Shown here piece after piece: positions 1 to 8,020 of a stretch of DNA of 64,000 nucleotides (positions are counted from its first letter, which is position 1; every line of letters begins with the position of its first letter). The notes beneath the pieces are model-generated. The model made no database searches, was not told where the DNA came from, and worked only from the letters and a program-made list of their open reading frames with translations. The DNA lies in NCBI RefSeq assembly GCF_001613385.1, contig NZ_BDCG01000012.1, positions 124,001 through 188,000 of the forward strand. The letters run 5' to 3'. The DNA comes from Nocardia flavorosea NBRC 108225 (GTDB lineage Bacteria > Actinomycetota > Actinomycetes > Mycobacteriales > Mycobacteriaceae). The translations under genes were made by a program, and so were the position numbers.

Positions 1-2
1 AT

Positions 3-965
3 CCGGCCTACCCACAGGGTGCCGGAGTTTCCAACGAGACAGTTTTCGTCCGGCTGCATTCCGGCCGGGGCATCGAACAGGTGGTGCTACGAGTCGCGCC
101 GGCGGCCGAACACCAGATGTTCCTCGATCCCAGGTTCCATATTCAGCACCAGATCCTGGTGGCCCTGCGGCAACACAGTGACGTGCGGGTTGCGGAACCC
201 TTGTGGCTGGAAGAGGATCCGTCGGTGCTCGGCCGGCCGTTCTATCTGATGCGACGGGTCTCCGGCTCGGTGCCGGTCAGTATGCCCGTGTACAACCTGT
301 CCGGGTTTCTTGCCGACGCCACCCCCGCGCAGCGGCGGGCGTTGTGGGAAGACGCGATGGGCCAGCTGGCCGCAATCCACCGGGTTCCCGTCGATGTCGT
401 CGATTTCGTCGACCGGCCCGAATACGGGACCTCGGGCAACCAGCAGCAACTCGCCTATTGGAGCGCCCACGCGCACTGGACACTCGAGGAGAATGTTCCG
501 GATACGGTCCATGCTCTGCTGCAGTGGCTCACCGACAATCAGCCTGCGGCGTCCGTACCGGGGCTGTCGTGGGGCGATGCCCGCATCGGCAACATCGCAT
601 TCGGACCGGACTTCCGTGTCACCGCGGTCATGGACTGGGAGCAGGCGTCGATGGCCGGCCCGGTCGCCGACCTCGCCTGGTGGCTGGTGTTCGACGAAGC
701 ACACAGCACCGGCCTGGGTGTCCCCCGGCTCGACGGGCTCGGAACACGGGACGAGACGATCGAGCTGTGGCAGGACCTGACCGGGCTACGGGCCGGCGAT
801 CTGCGGTGGCACGAGGTGTTCGCCTGCCTCAAAGCGGGTCTGCTCAGCCTTCGCACCCGGCGGGTCCTCCGGCTGCCGCCGGTCGATACCGGCACCCGGC
901 GATACTCCTTCCTGCGGCACGCCTGCGAACTGGTGGGGATTCCCGAACCCCAGGAGGGATTGTGA
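3..965 (+). CDS. APH-fold phosphotransferase, 5' end outside window
   Basis: Probable small-molecule kinase of the aminoglycoside phosphotransferase/choline kinase fold. The frame is open from base 3 and already shows GVSNETVFV, the nucleotide-loop motif, near base 18-50, so the true start lies left of the window; the GTG at 81 would cut this loop off. The catalytic loop reads LSWGDARIGNIAF (near base 563), with Trp where the family usually has His of HGD, a variant common in actinomycete relatives, followed by the metal-binding VMDWEQ. The stop overlaps the GTG of the next kinase by four bases, so the two are probably co-translated. The substrate is unknown; an antibiotic target is not implied. 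Confidence 0.82.
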   Translation, partial: PAYPQGAGVSNETVFVRLHSGRGIEQVVLRVAPAAEHQMFLDPRFHIQHQILVALRQHSDVRVAEPLWLEEDPSVLGRPFYLMRRVSGSVPVSMPVYNLSGFLADATPAQRRALWEDAMGQLAAIHRVPVDVVDFVDRPEYGTSGNQQQLAYWSAHAHWTLEENVPDTVHALLQWLTDNQPAASVPGLSWGDARIGNIAFGPDFRVTAVMDWEQASMAGPVADLAWWLVFDEAHSTGLGVPRLDGLGTRDETIELWQDLTGLRAGDLRWHEVFACLKAGLLSLRTRRVLRLPPVDTGTRRYSFLRHACELVGIPEPQEGL

Positions 966-1999
966 CCACACCGGCCGAACCCGCACCGTTCGACGAAGCG
1001 GTCGTGCTGTCACCCGAATGGCTGGCCCGCATCTTGGAATCCGGCCATCCCGGCGTGGTTCCGGCGGCGGCCGAGGTGGTGGAGCGGATCGAGACGGTGG
1101 CCACCAAATTGCGTTTCCGAGTGACCTACGCGCAGCAAGCCGGCGCTCCCCCGGCGCTGTGCGCCAAGGGGTATTTCAACCCGCGCCACCGCCGCGGTTC
1201 CCGGGCCGAAGCGGACTTCTACCGGGACTTCGCCCACGATCTCCCGGTCCGGACCCCGCCGTGCGTGCACGCCGCCGTGGACGAGGACACCGGACACGCA
1301 CTGGTGCTCATGCACGATCTGGTGGCGGCGGGCGCCCGGTTTCTCGACCCACTGGTCGGATACCGCGCCGCCCAGGCCGCGGAAACCCTGGATCAGCTCG
1401 CCGCCCTGCACGCGGCGACCTGGGATGACAAGCGGCCGGACGCGAGTGGGCTGTTTCCACCGCGCCTGGCCTCACTTGCCGGCCATATGACCGTCGAAAC
1501 GCTTCAACCACTCCTCGACGACGGCCGGGCAGCCGGTATTCCCGACGATGTTCGGCGTGCGGACCGGCTGCTTGCGGCCATGGCGGCCATGGACACCTTG
1601 GGCAATTCTTCCGCGCGGTGCCTGGTCCACGGCGATCTGCACGCCGGCAATATCTACGAACTGCCCGACGGGAGACCGGGTCTCATCGACTGGCAGGTGG
1701 TACAGAGCGGCCATTGGGCCCAGGATATCGCCTACCATCTGGCAACCGTCCTGCCCCCGGACGAGCTCGCCCGGACCGAGCGCGATCTGCTCGAGCACTA
1801 CCTGCACCGGCTGGCCGCCCACGGAGTCGAACCGCCGGATCGGGAACACGCGTGGTGGATGTATCGAGCACATTTGCCGTACGGGCTGTACCTGTGGTCG
1901 ATGACCCGCGCGGTCGACCGGCCGATCATCGAGCACCTCACCGGCCGACTCGCCACCGCGGTCGCGCGGCACAAGAGCCTCGATCTTCTCGAGGTCTGA
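962..1999 (+). CDS. APH-fold phosphotransferase (ecdysteroid-kinase-like)
   Basis: Second kinase of the pair, 345 residues. I chose the GTG at 962 because it overlaps the upstream TGA (GTGA) and the protein then begins just before the N-lobe; the same frame is open far upstream but there it is antisense to the real codons of the first kinase. The catalytic loop CLVHGDLHAGNIYE and the following LIDWQ are both intact, so unlike its partner it keeps the canonical HGD. The middle part, with paired acidic and aromatic residues, resembles the EcKinase/APH branch seen beside acyl-CoA metabolism genes. Substrate unknown. The gene ends six bases before a very long terminator hairpin. Confidence 0.83.
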   Translation: MTTPAEPAPFDEAVVLSPEWLARILESGHPGVVPAAAEVVERIETVATKLRFRVTYAQQAGAPPALCAKGYFNPRHRRGSRAEADFYRDFAHDLPVRTPPCVHAAVDEDTGHALVLMHDLVAAGARFLDPLVGYRAAQAAETLDQLAALHAATWDDKRPDASGLFPPRLASLAGHMTVETLQPLLDDGRAAGIPDDVRRADRLLAAMAAMDTLGNSSARCLVHGDLHAGNIYELPDGRPGLIDWQVVQSGHWAQDIAYHLATVLPPDELARTERDLLEHYLHRLAAHGVEPPDREHAWWMYRAHLPYGLYLWSMTRAVDRPIIEHLTGRLATAVARHKSLDLLEV

Positions 2000-2004
2000 A
2001 CACA

Positions 2005-2053
2005 GGGCGGAGGTGCGGGGGCCGAGATCTGTTCGGCCCCCGCACCTCCGCCC
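2005..2053. terminator. Bidirectional terminator, 21-bp perfect stem
   Basis: Perfect inverted repeat with arms 2005-2025 and 2033-2053 and a 7-base loop, lying between two genes that converge (kinase ends 1999, CoA ligase ends 2057). It has no long T tract, as is usual in high-GC actinomycetes. Confidence 0.85.
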
Positions 2054-2056
2054 GGA

Positions 2057-3604
2057 TCAGTTCGCGGCCAGGCTGTGCCGGATCTTGTATTTCTGCACCT
2101 TGCCACTGGGGCTGCGCGGGAAATCGTCGACCACGTGAACTTCCTGCGGCCACTTCTGTTTCGCCAGCCCGGCGTCGGCGAAGTAGGCGCACAACTCCTC
2201 GAGCGAGGGCGCCGCTGTACCGGGATGCAGCCGCAGTACTGCCGCGACATGTTCGCCCAGTCGCGCATCCGGTGCGGCGACCGCGACTGCTTCGGTCACA
2301 CCGGGCACCGTCAACAGCACCTCCTCGACCTCGAGCGCGCTGATGTTCTCCCCGCCACGGATGATCAGGTCCGTGGTGCGGTCGGTGATGGTGAGGTAGC
2401 CGTCGGCGTCGAGTGTTCCGATATCGCCGGTGTGGTACCAGCCCTGCTCGTCGAACGCTGCCGCAGTCAGGGTGTCGTCGAGGTACCCCAGGCACAGATC
2501 CGGGCCGCGGCTGAGGATCTCGCCGTCTTCGGTCAATCGGATTTCGACACCGGGTTGCGGAGCACCGTCGGTGTAGAGCCGTTTGGCTCGGGGCGCGTTC
2601 CACTCGGAGGCGGTCATCGACGGGTGTTCGGTGCTGCCGTAGGACCGGTAGACGGTCAGCCCCAGCCCGGTCAGCCGCTCGGCCACCGGCGCGGCGACGG
2701 GCGCGCCGCCCATACCGAGATACCTCAGCCGGGCCAGGTGGTCGCGGGTACAGTCCGGATGGTCGATGAGGCTGGTGACGTAGTACGGCACACCGCCGCC
2801 CAGGCTGACGCCGTGGGTCGTCATCACCTCCAGGATGCGTCCGGGATTCCAGACATCGGCGAGGTCGATGGAGACACCCTCCCGGACCGGGACGAGCAGA
2901 GCCGAGAGCATTCCGATGAAATGGCCGATGGGTGCGGCGTTGATCAACGGTCCCAGATCGTCCGGAAAGCGTTGCGACATCAGGCGGGTCTCGCAGCCGA
3001 GCGTCTGATGGCTGTGGACGACCCCCTTCGGCACCCGGGTCGTACCGGAGGTGAAGGCGATCACCGCGGGGCCGGCCGGGTCGACCTGTGCCACACCGGA
3101 GAAGGGTTCGTCGGCGAGCAAGGCGTCGAACCGGTGGCGGGGGTCGCTCCCGTCGACGACACCCACGATCGGCACTTCCGCGTAGACCGCGGGGTCGTAC
3201 ACCAGGTTCCCGAAGCGTTCGGCACCGAAGAATGCCTTGGGCCGCACCGTCTCCACGATATGGCCGACTTCCCGCGAACCGTAGCTGTGCACGATCGGCA
3301 CGACGACCGTGCCCAGGAGCGAGGCTGCCCAGAACGCGGCCGCGGCCTCCATCCAGTTGGGTAGCTGGAGCGCGACGACATCTCCGGGCTCCACACCGCG
3401 GGCCCGCAGGCCCGTGGCCAACCGCCGCGCTACCAGCTCGACATCCCGGAAGGTACCCGAGTAGGGCCGGATATCCGAATGGACGCGGAAGGCGGTATCC
3501 GGCGCGGAGGCGAGACCGCGGGCCAGCAGCTCGCCCAGGCTGTCGCGGGTCCACCACCCTTGCTCTTCGTACCGTCGGGCCAGGTCTGGGGGAATTGTGC
3601 GCAT
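2057..3604 (-). CDS. AMP-forming acyl-CoA ligase (ANL superfamily)
   Basis: Activates a carboxylic acid to its CoA thioester through an acyl-adenylate; 515 residues. The P-loop-like motif FTSGTTRVPKG is at about residues 184-194, the adenylate-binding YGSTEHP follows in mid protein, YHTGD is present, and the C-terminal lysine motif PRSPSGKVQKYK closes the chain. Overall it resembles cyclohexanecarboxylate-CoA or medium-chain/aryl-CoA ligases; the acid used cannot be told. The ATG at 3604 is preferred over an upstream in-frame GTG at 3619 because GGAG sits 8 bases before it. The promoter region carries operator O1 and a leader shared with the lacI gene 4 kb away, so it is probably under the same repressor. 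Confidence 0.88.
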   Translation of the reverse strand: MRTIPPDLARRYEEQGWWTRDSLGELLARGLASAPDTAFRVHSDIRPYSGTFRDVELVARRLATGLRARGVEPGDVVALQLPNWMEAAAAFWAASLLGTVVVPIVHSYGSREVGHIVETVRPKAFFGAERFGNLVYDPAVYAEVPIVGVVDGSDPRHRFDALLADEPFSGVAQVDPAGPAVIAFTSGTTRVPKGVVHSHQTLGCETRLMSQRFPDDLGPLINAAPIGHFIGMLSALLVPVREGVSIDLADVWNPGRILEVMTTHGVSLGGGVPYYVTSLIDHPDCTRDHLARLRYLGMGGAPVAAPVAERLTGLGLTVYRSYGSTEHPSMTASEWNAPRAKRLYTDGAPQPGVEIRLTEDGEILSRGPDLCLGYLDDTLTAAAFDEQGWYHTGDIGTLDADGYLTITDRTTDLIIRGGENISALEVEEVLLTVPGVTEAVAVAAPDARLGEHVAAVLRLHPGTAAPSLEELCAYFADAGLAKQKWPQEVHVVDDFPRSPSGKVQKYKIRHSLAAN

Positions 3605-3618
3605 GTGATCTCCAACCA

Positions 3619-3740
3619 CCCGGCACGCGTGCGCCGGTGTCGTACGGCGGCGTTGCCGGAGAACAGGGTCGTCGGAAGCCGGGCATCCCGGCCATGAGAG
3701 CGAAACGTGACTCTACACCAGAGTAGAATGCCATTCTCGT
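3619..3740 (-). repeat. Duplicated leader/promoter segment, copy 1
   Basis: About 122 bases upstream of the CoA ligase that align, with a few small gaps, to 7874-8000 upstream of lacI. Shared blocks (read on +) include CGGAAGCCGGGC, GCGAAA, CTCTAC-N3-AGAGTAGAAT and CATTCT. On the transcribed strand GCCGGG-ATG-CCCGGC can form a hairpin. Contains operator O1 at its promoter-distal end. Confidence 0.75.
3724..3740. promoter_or_regulatory. Operator O1, TAGAAT-N3-ATTCTC
   Basis: Inverted repeat GTAGAAT-GCC-ATTCTCG. The core AGAAT-N3-ATTCT recurs at 7984-8000, 26542-26556 and 26585-26601, always upstream of minus-strand units. The LacI-family protein encoded at 6749-7819 is the likeliest ligand, by inference. 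The rest of 3741-4082, upstream of the porin, shows no supported gene. Confidence 0.6.
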
Positions 3741-4082
3741 TTTTGTGGGCTTTTCGAGTTTTCCGGAGCCGGCCGAACACCGGCGACGCAGCAGCGGCAC
3801 AGGAATCGAGCCCGGCAAATCTCGACCTTCACGGCAACTCACGGCAACACGTTTGCCACCGGATCGCCCGGTCGTCGAGGATGACCCCACTGTGTGACCG
3901 GCATCACCAAGGCCGCGACGGACTCGACCGGCTCCCCGCTCGCGAGTGTGATTCCGAACGCATTCGCACCGCACCGGTCGGCGAAACGCAACAGCCGCAC
4001 CCGGCACCGCCGACCTCGGCCCCGCCCGCACACCGGAGCACACGGATGCCCGCACAGGCCGATCGAGATGAGGAATCACCTG

Positions 4083-4763
4083 ATGAAACGCACCGCCCTG
4101 TTTCGCATGCCCACCGCCCTCGGCCGCACCGCAACCAGTGTCGCCGCACTGACCGCGGCCTTCGGCCTGTTCACCACCGCCACCGGTAACGCCGACGCCT
4201 TCGTGCCACTGCCCGACGGTACCGAAACCGGCCCCGGCCTCACCATCACCCGTACCGCCGAAAGCGCGCTGGTCTCCCCCTCCATGGCCGCCAACGGCGC
4301 CGGGCGAGTCACCTGGGTGTCCGGCACCGTCACCGCCGATGTCACCCATACCCCGGTTGTCACCGAACCGGGCCCCTACAGCACCCCGGAGAACATGCCC
4401 GGAACCAACAACTCTTCCACTCACGGGGTGTCCCAGCTCAATACCGGCTACATCGTCGGCTGCCAGGTCAGCATCGGCGACCGGGCATTCTCGCTCGGCG
4501 CGAGCGCCAGCGTATCCACCACACAGATAGGCGTCAGTGGCTCCGCCGGAATCCAAATCGGTCCGGGGGAAGTCAGGTTCGTGCAGATCGGGATCAAGGA
4601 TATCCCCGCCCCCGGTACCTACACCCTCGGTTACCGGGACTACGAAATGGAGATCCAGGGCTGCGGCGGCTATGCCCAGGCCCGCTCCTACACCGTCGTC
4701 GAAATCATCGGGGACCACTACTCCAAAACCACCCTCTACGGCGCGCCTTTCAGCATCGGCTGA
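4083..4763 (+). CDS. MspA-family porin
   Basis: Outer-membrane (mycomembrane) porin subunit, 226 residues, that would let small polar solutes through the mycolic acid layer. A Sec signal peptide covers about residues 1-37 (KR, then a hydrophobic run ending near GNADA). The mature part has the MspA C-terminal signature: CGGYAQARSYTVVEI followed by KTTLYGAPFSIG, comparable to the TYGEPW end of M. smegmatis MspA. Two cysteines (VGCQVS and GCGGY) are positioned to form the usual family disulfide. Start at the ATG at 4083, with GAGG about 10 bases upstream; an ATG at 4068 is possible. A paralogue follows 60 bases downstream. Confidence 0.87.
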   Translation: MKRTALFRMPTALGRTATSVAALTAAFGLFTTATGNADAFVPLPDGTETGPGLTITRTAESALVSPSMAANGAGRVTWVSGTVTADVTHTPVVTEPGPYSTPENMPGTNNSSTHGVSQLNTGYIVGCQVSIGDRAFSLGASASVSTTQIGVSGSAGIQIGPGEVRFVQIGIKDIPAPGTYTLGYRDYEMEIQGCGGYAQARSYTVVEIIGDHYSKTTLYGAPFSIG

Positions 4764-4823
4764 TCCGGCCACCGGCACACCTGACCTGGCCGACGACCAC
4801 CAGAACGACGAGGTTCACCGACA

Positions 4824-5498
4824 ATGACCCACACCGCACACCCCCTGCGCACCCTCTTCGCCGCGACGGGCAGCACCCTGCTCGCCACCGCCGCATTCGC
4901 CTTCCTGCCGGCACCGGCACACGCCGACACCAACGTTGCCCTGCCCGGCGGACAGATCACCGAAACCCTGGGCGACGGCACCACCGTCACCGTCCGGCTC
5001 ACCGGCGAATCCGCCGTCATCAGCCCGTCGCTGGGTTCGACACCCCTGCATCGAAACGCCTGGGTTTCCGCAAGCGCCGGCGCCGAAGTTTCCCAGCCGC
5101 CCCGGAGCATGTCCATCCGCCCCGGCTATGTCGTGGGCTGCCAGGTCAATATCGCCGGCGGCGGTGTCAACGCGGGGGCCGGCGCCTCGCAGCGTGCCGG
5201 TAGCGATACCCCCGACCTGTCCACCAGCACCGGCGGCAATCTCACTCTCGGGCCCGGCCAGGCCAAGAAGTACTACCTGCTCGACGTCGAAGCCCCCGAC
5301 GCCTTCGGCAACGAAAGCCACCGCCCCTTCAACCGGGTCAAATCTCCCACCGGCAGCGTTACCTGGAAGAACAGCACCATCAGCCTCGCCGGTTGCGCCG
5401 GTTACGCACAAGCCCGTGCGTTCGTCCAGGTGGATGTCGAAACATCGACAGCGAAAGAGATCGTCACCCTCTGGGGACACCCCTTCGGACTCGGTTGA
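4824..5498 (+). CDS. MspA-family porin, second copy
   Basis: Paralogue of the preceding porin, 224 residues. The signal peptide spans about residues 1-35, with cleavage likely after APAHA. Shared landmarks are RPGYVVGCQVNI, a glycine-rich middle, LAGCAGYAQARAFVQV and the C-terminal VTLWGHPFGLG. It differs from its neighbour by a longer loop around residues 150-170 and shorter N-terminal strands, so the two may form mixed or distinct octamers. MspA proteins are known to assemble as octameric channels; whether these two mix is inference. Probably co-transcribed with the first copy and ended by the hairpin at 5518-5552. Confidence 0.87.
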   Translation: MTHTAHPLRTLFAATGSTLLATAAFAFLPAPAHADTNVALPGGQITETLGDGTTVTVRLTGESAVISPSLGSTPLHRNAWVSASAGAEVSQPPRSMSIRPGYVVGCQVNIAGGGVNAGAGASQRAGSDTPDLSTSTGGNLTLGPGQAKKYYLLDVEAPDAFGNESHRPFNRVKSPTGSVTWKNSTISLAGCAGYAQARAFVQVDVETSTAKEIVTLWGHPFGLG

Positions 5499-5517
5499 AC
5501 GCCGGCAACACTCGAAC

Positions 5518-5552
5518 AGCCGGGAACCGGCGCGAATGCGCCCGCCCCGGCT
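5518..5552 (+). terminator. Terminator hairpin after porins
   Basis: Two-part stem: AGCCGGG (5518-5524) pairs with CCCGGCT (5546-5552), enclosing CGGCGC-GAAT-GCGCC. A 13-base direct repeat, CCGGTCGGTAAGC, follows at 5557 and 5597; its role is unknown. Confidence 0.6.
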
Positions 5553-5668
5553 CTCCCCGGTCGGTAAGCAGCTATAGCGCAACGACACTCGGGTGGCCGG
5601 TCGGTAAGCCTCGTCTCAGGTAGTGGCCGAACCGGGCTCGGTGTGGTGTCGGCAGTGCAGAGTCGTGC

Positions 5669-6529
5669 TCACCAGCGCATGCCGCTGAAATCGATCGGTT
5701 GGGGCCGAAGGGCTTCGACACGTGCGGCCAGGCCCCGCATCCGGAACGCCATCTCGCTCGCCGGAAGCTGCCGGCGATCCCCATGTCCGGGCAGTAGCCA
5801 TTCGAAAACAAGATCGGCCGATCGCGCCAGCGACTCGGCCAGCACTTCGACCGAATACCAGGTGACGCTTTCGGCAATTTCTATATCTCCGGTGGTACGG
5901 GACCAATAAACACTGTCCCCACTGAAACAATATCGGTCGTCGACAATATAAAGAACACTTCCCTCGGTGTGACCCGGGAATGGATGCGCCATTACGCCGT
6001 CGACAATTTTCGCGGGTTCGGCTCCCCGTATTATCTGATCGGCATCCGGGGCCGCATCGAGATCACCTTCGTGAATCCACAGCCGAGCCCCGAATCGGTC
6101 TGCGTAACGCCGGCCGTGCGCAGCGTGATCACGGTGGGTCAGTAGAACATCCGTCACCACGCCGAGCTCCTCGTATCGAGTTGCCAGCGCCTCGCTGAAG
6201 CGTGGCGTATCGACCAGGAGGTTACCGCCGCTGCGTCGCAGCAGGTAAGAGTTGGCGCCCGCGGTACGTGACGAGTTGTGGCCACACAGGTAGAGTCCCT
6301 CCTCCAGACGCATGGGGAACGGGTCGGATTCCGCCTTCAGTGGCACGTTCTCGCGCCGAACGGACCGGGTCTGACAAGCGAATGCGGCGGCCGCCAGTGC
6401 TCGCTCCTCGGCTTCGTCGCGCGGTTGACGCAGAATTTCGGAGCGACCGTCGACCTCGCCGATCAAACCGGGCGCCAATTGCCGGGACACATCGCAGTTC
6501 ACGCAGCGATCGTCTACGAACCAGGACAT
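5669..6529 (-). CDS. Ferredoxin-like/metallo-beta-lactamase fusion protein
   Basis: 286 residues. An N-terminal single-cluster ferredoxin-like segment (residues about 1-60) is joined to a metallo-beta-lactamase fold hydrolase. The MBL part has LLTHRDHAAH (residues 129-138), HPFPGHTEGS with a metal-binding His near 187, and FSGDSVYW, so the metal site looks complete. The ferredoxin part has Cys9, Cys12 and Cys52, but the position usually held by a third clustered cysteine (CxxCxxC in this family) is Ser15, so a normal [4Fe-4S] cluster is doubtful. The start at ATG 6529 is set by AGGAG nine bases upstream. It lies downstream of lacI after a 219-base gap. Substrate unknown. Confidence 0.8.
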   Translation of the reverse strand: MSWFVDDRCVNCDVSRQLAPGLIGEVDGRSEILRQPRDEAEERALAAAAFACQTRSVRRENVPLKAESDPFPMRLEEGLYLCGHNSSRTAGANSYLLRRSGGNLLVDTPRFSEALATRYEELGVVTDVLLTHRDHAAHGRRYADRFGARLWIHEGDLDAAPDADQIIRGAEPAKIVDGVMAHPFPGHTEGSVLYIVDDRYCFSGDSVYWSRTTGDIEIAESVTWYSVEVLAESLARSADLVFEWLLPGHGDRRQLPASEMAFRMRGLAARVEALRPQPIDFSGMRW

Positions 6530-6748
6530 TTTGCAGAACTCCTTCCTCGGTGCGACGCAGCGACAGCCGCACTTTTCAGGAGTACCAATCATGGCGTGGA
6601 ACATTCAAGTCTTGACTTATTTCCGAAAACCTCTCCGGAATTCGATCGACAATTCGATATCGGTGCTGTTACGGCAGCTGGAAGAGCTGCCGTCGAAAGT
6701 AATCTCTGGTGTCGGATCGGATTATGGCCGAGCTGGATTCCTCGGGCG

Positions 6749-7819
6749 CTACGACGATTCGGCTGCCATCGTCCTCGACCCACGCGGCGGCCCGGCCGGC
6801 CGGATCCCGTCTACCGCCGGCCGTGTCCGGCGTCTCCTGGCGGCTCCGGTCGACCCCCGCACCATCAGTCGAGCGGTCAGCGAGACGACCGCATGGGTAT
6901 CCATCGGATCGCCGCTCATCGCGCGCTGTAGTTGCTCGAAGGCGGCGGTACCCATCGCGCGCATCGGTGTCCCGACCGTGGTCAGCGGTGGCGTGCAGAA
7001 ATCGGCCCCGACCACATTCCCGAATCCGACGACGCTCATCTCGTCCGGCACTCCTATACCGGCTTGCTTCGCACCGTGCAGAATTCCGATCGCCACGAGA
7101 TCGTTGAATACCAGTACAGCGGAGGGCAGGTCGCGGAGTAGCCCGTCGACGGCCGCGGTGCCGCCGGCCATGGTCGGCGGGTACGGCCCGATCCGGCTGA
7201 TCCTGAGCCCGAAACGCGGAGCCGCATCGAGCAGCGAACGCCACCGCATACCGTCGGCCCAGGACGCCGGCGGGCCGGCGACGTAGGTCACCGAACGGTG
7301 GCCGAGCCCGACCAGATGCCGCAGGGCCGCATCGACCCCCGCCGCGGTATCGACCAGTACGGTGCGCGTCCCGGGCACGATTCGATTGAGCATCACCAGG
7401 GCACGGTGACCCGCGGCCGCCCGCATGCCGCGATCCGACAGCCGCGAACCGGTGACCACCAGGCCGTCGACGGCGGGCAGGATGCGGTCCAGCACCGTTC
7501 GTTCCTGCCGCATCGACCATCGCGTATCCGCCAGGACCACCGTGTATCCAGCCTTCGTCGCGGCGGCCTCGAAACCGTGGATGAGACCGAAGTAGACCGG
7601 ATTCGTGACGTCGGGCACCACCATGGCCACCGCGGACGTCCGCTCTCTCGCCGATACCCCGGTGAGGGCGTTCGCCCGGTACCCCAGCTCTGCGGCGATC
7701 CTGTGGATACGCGATGCGGTCTCGGCGCTGACGCGTCCCGGCCGGGAGAACGCACGCGATACCGTCGAGGGCGAAACCTCCGCCGCCGCCGCGACATCAT
7801 AGATGGTCGGTGGGCGCAC
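6749..7819 (-). CDS. LacI-family transcriptional regulator
   Basis: Ligand-responsive DNA-binding repressor, 356 residues. The N-terminal helix-turn-helix is classic: TIYDVAAAAEVSPSTVSRAF at about residues 5-24, then the hinge GYRANAL. The rest is a periplasmic-binding-protein-like sensor with VPDVTNPVYFGLI, GHRSVTYVAG and a C-terminal TTVGTPM region. The GTG at 7819 is used because GGAG precedes it and the helix-turn-helix follows directly; the open frame upstream is untranslated leader. Operator O2 is 165 bases upstream, and like sites stand before the CoA ligase and the ABC importer, so it probably regulates itself and those units. The last 30 residues are Arg/Pro-rich and unlike the family. 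Confidence 0.9.
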   Translation of the reverse strand: MRPPTIYDVAAAAEVSPSTVSRAFSRPGRVSAETASRIHRIAAELGYRANALTGVSARERTSAVAMVVPDVTNPVYFGLIHGFEAAATKAGYTVVLADTRWSMRQERTVLDRILPAVDGLVVTGSRLSDRGMRAAAGHRALVMLNRIVPGTRTVLVDTAAGVDAALRHLVGLGHRSVTYVAGPPASWADGMRWRSLLDAAPRFGLRISRIGPYPPTMAGGTAAVDGLLRDLPSAVLVFNDLVAIGILHGAKQAGIGVPDEMSVVGFGNVVGADFCTPPLTTVGTPMRAMGTAAFEQLQRAMSGDPMDTHAVVSLTARLMVRGSTGAARRRRTRPAVDGIRPAGPPRGSRTMAAESS

Positions 7820-7873
7820 TGCTCCAGCTCCTAACCACGGACTCCGGCTCCGCCACCGGGTCACGTGCCGGCG

Positions 7874-8000
7874 GCCCGCACGAGCGCGCCGGTGCATACC
7901 GCGGCGGTTGCCGGGAAAAAGGGTCCTCGGAAGCCGGGCGGGGCCGGCCCGGCCGCGAGCGCGAAATGTGGCTCTACCATAGAGTAGAATCACATTCTTG
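7874..8000 (-). repeat. Duplicated leader/promoter segment, copy 2
   Basis: Copy of the 3619-3740 segment, placed upstream of lacI. The hairpin is kept but changed on one side: GCCGGGC-N7-GCCCGGC here against GCCGGG-N3-CCCGGC in copy 1, which hints that the structure matters. Confidence 0.75.
7984..8000. promoter_or_regulatory. Operator O2, TAGAAT-N3-ATTCTT
   Basis: Inverted repeat GTAGAAT-CAC-ATTCTTG between luxC and lacI, reading toward lacI. Same core as O1, O3 and O4, consistent with autoregulation of lacI. Confidence 0.6.
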
Positions 8001-8020
8001 TCCGTGGAGGCGCTTTCGCT

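Noticed and set aside
203..961. Upstream extension of the second phosphotransferase
   Set aside because: This stretch overlaps the first kinase in another frame and has no kinase motifs; the GTG at 962 overlaps the upstream stop and gives a normal N-terminus.
1938..4778. Very long minus-strand open frame across the CoA ligase and porins
   Set aside because: It runs antisense or out of frame to genes with clear domains and shows Arg/Pro/Gly-rich low-complexity sequence, the usual by-product of high GC.
7820..7873. N-terminal extension of LacI into the leader
   Set aside because: The open frame upstream of GTG 7819 reads Arg-rich sequence and belongs to the duplicated leader, whose copy stands before an unrelated gene in another frame.
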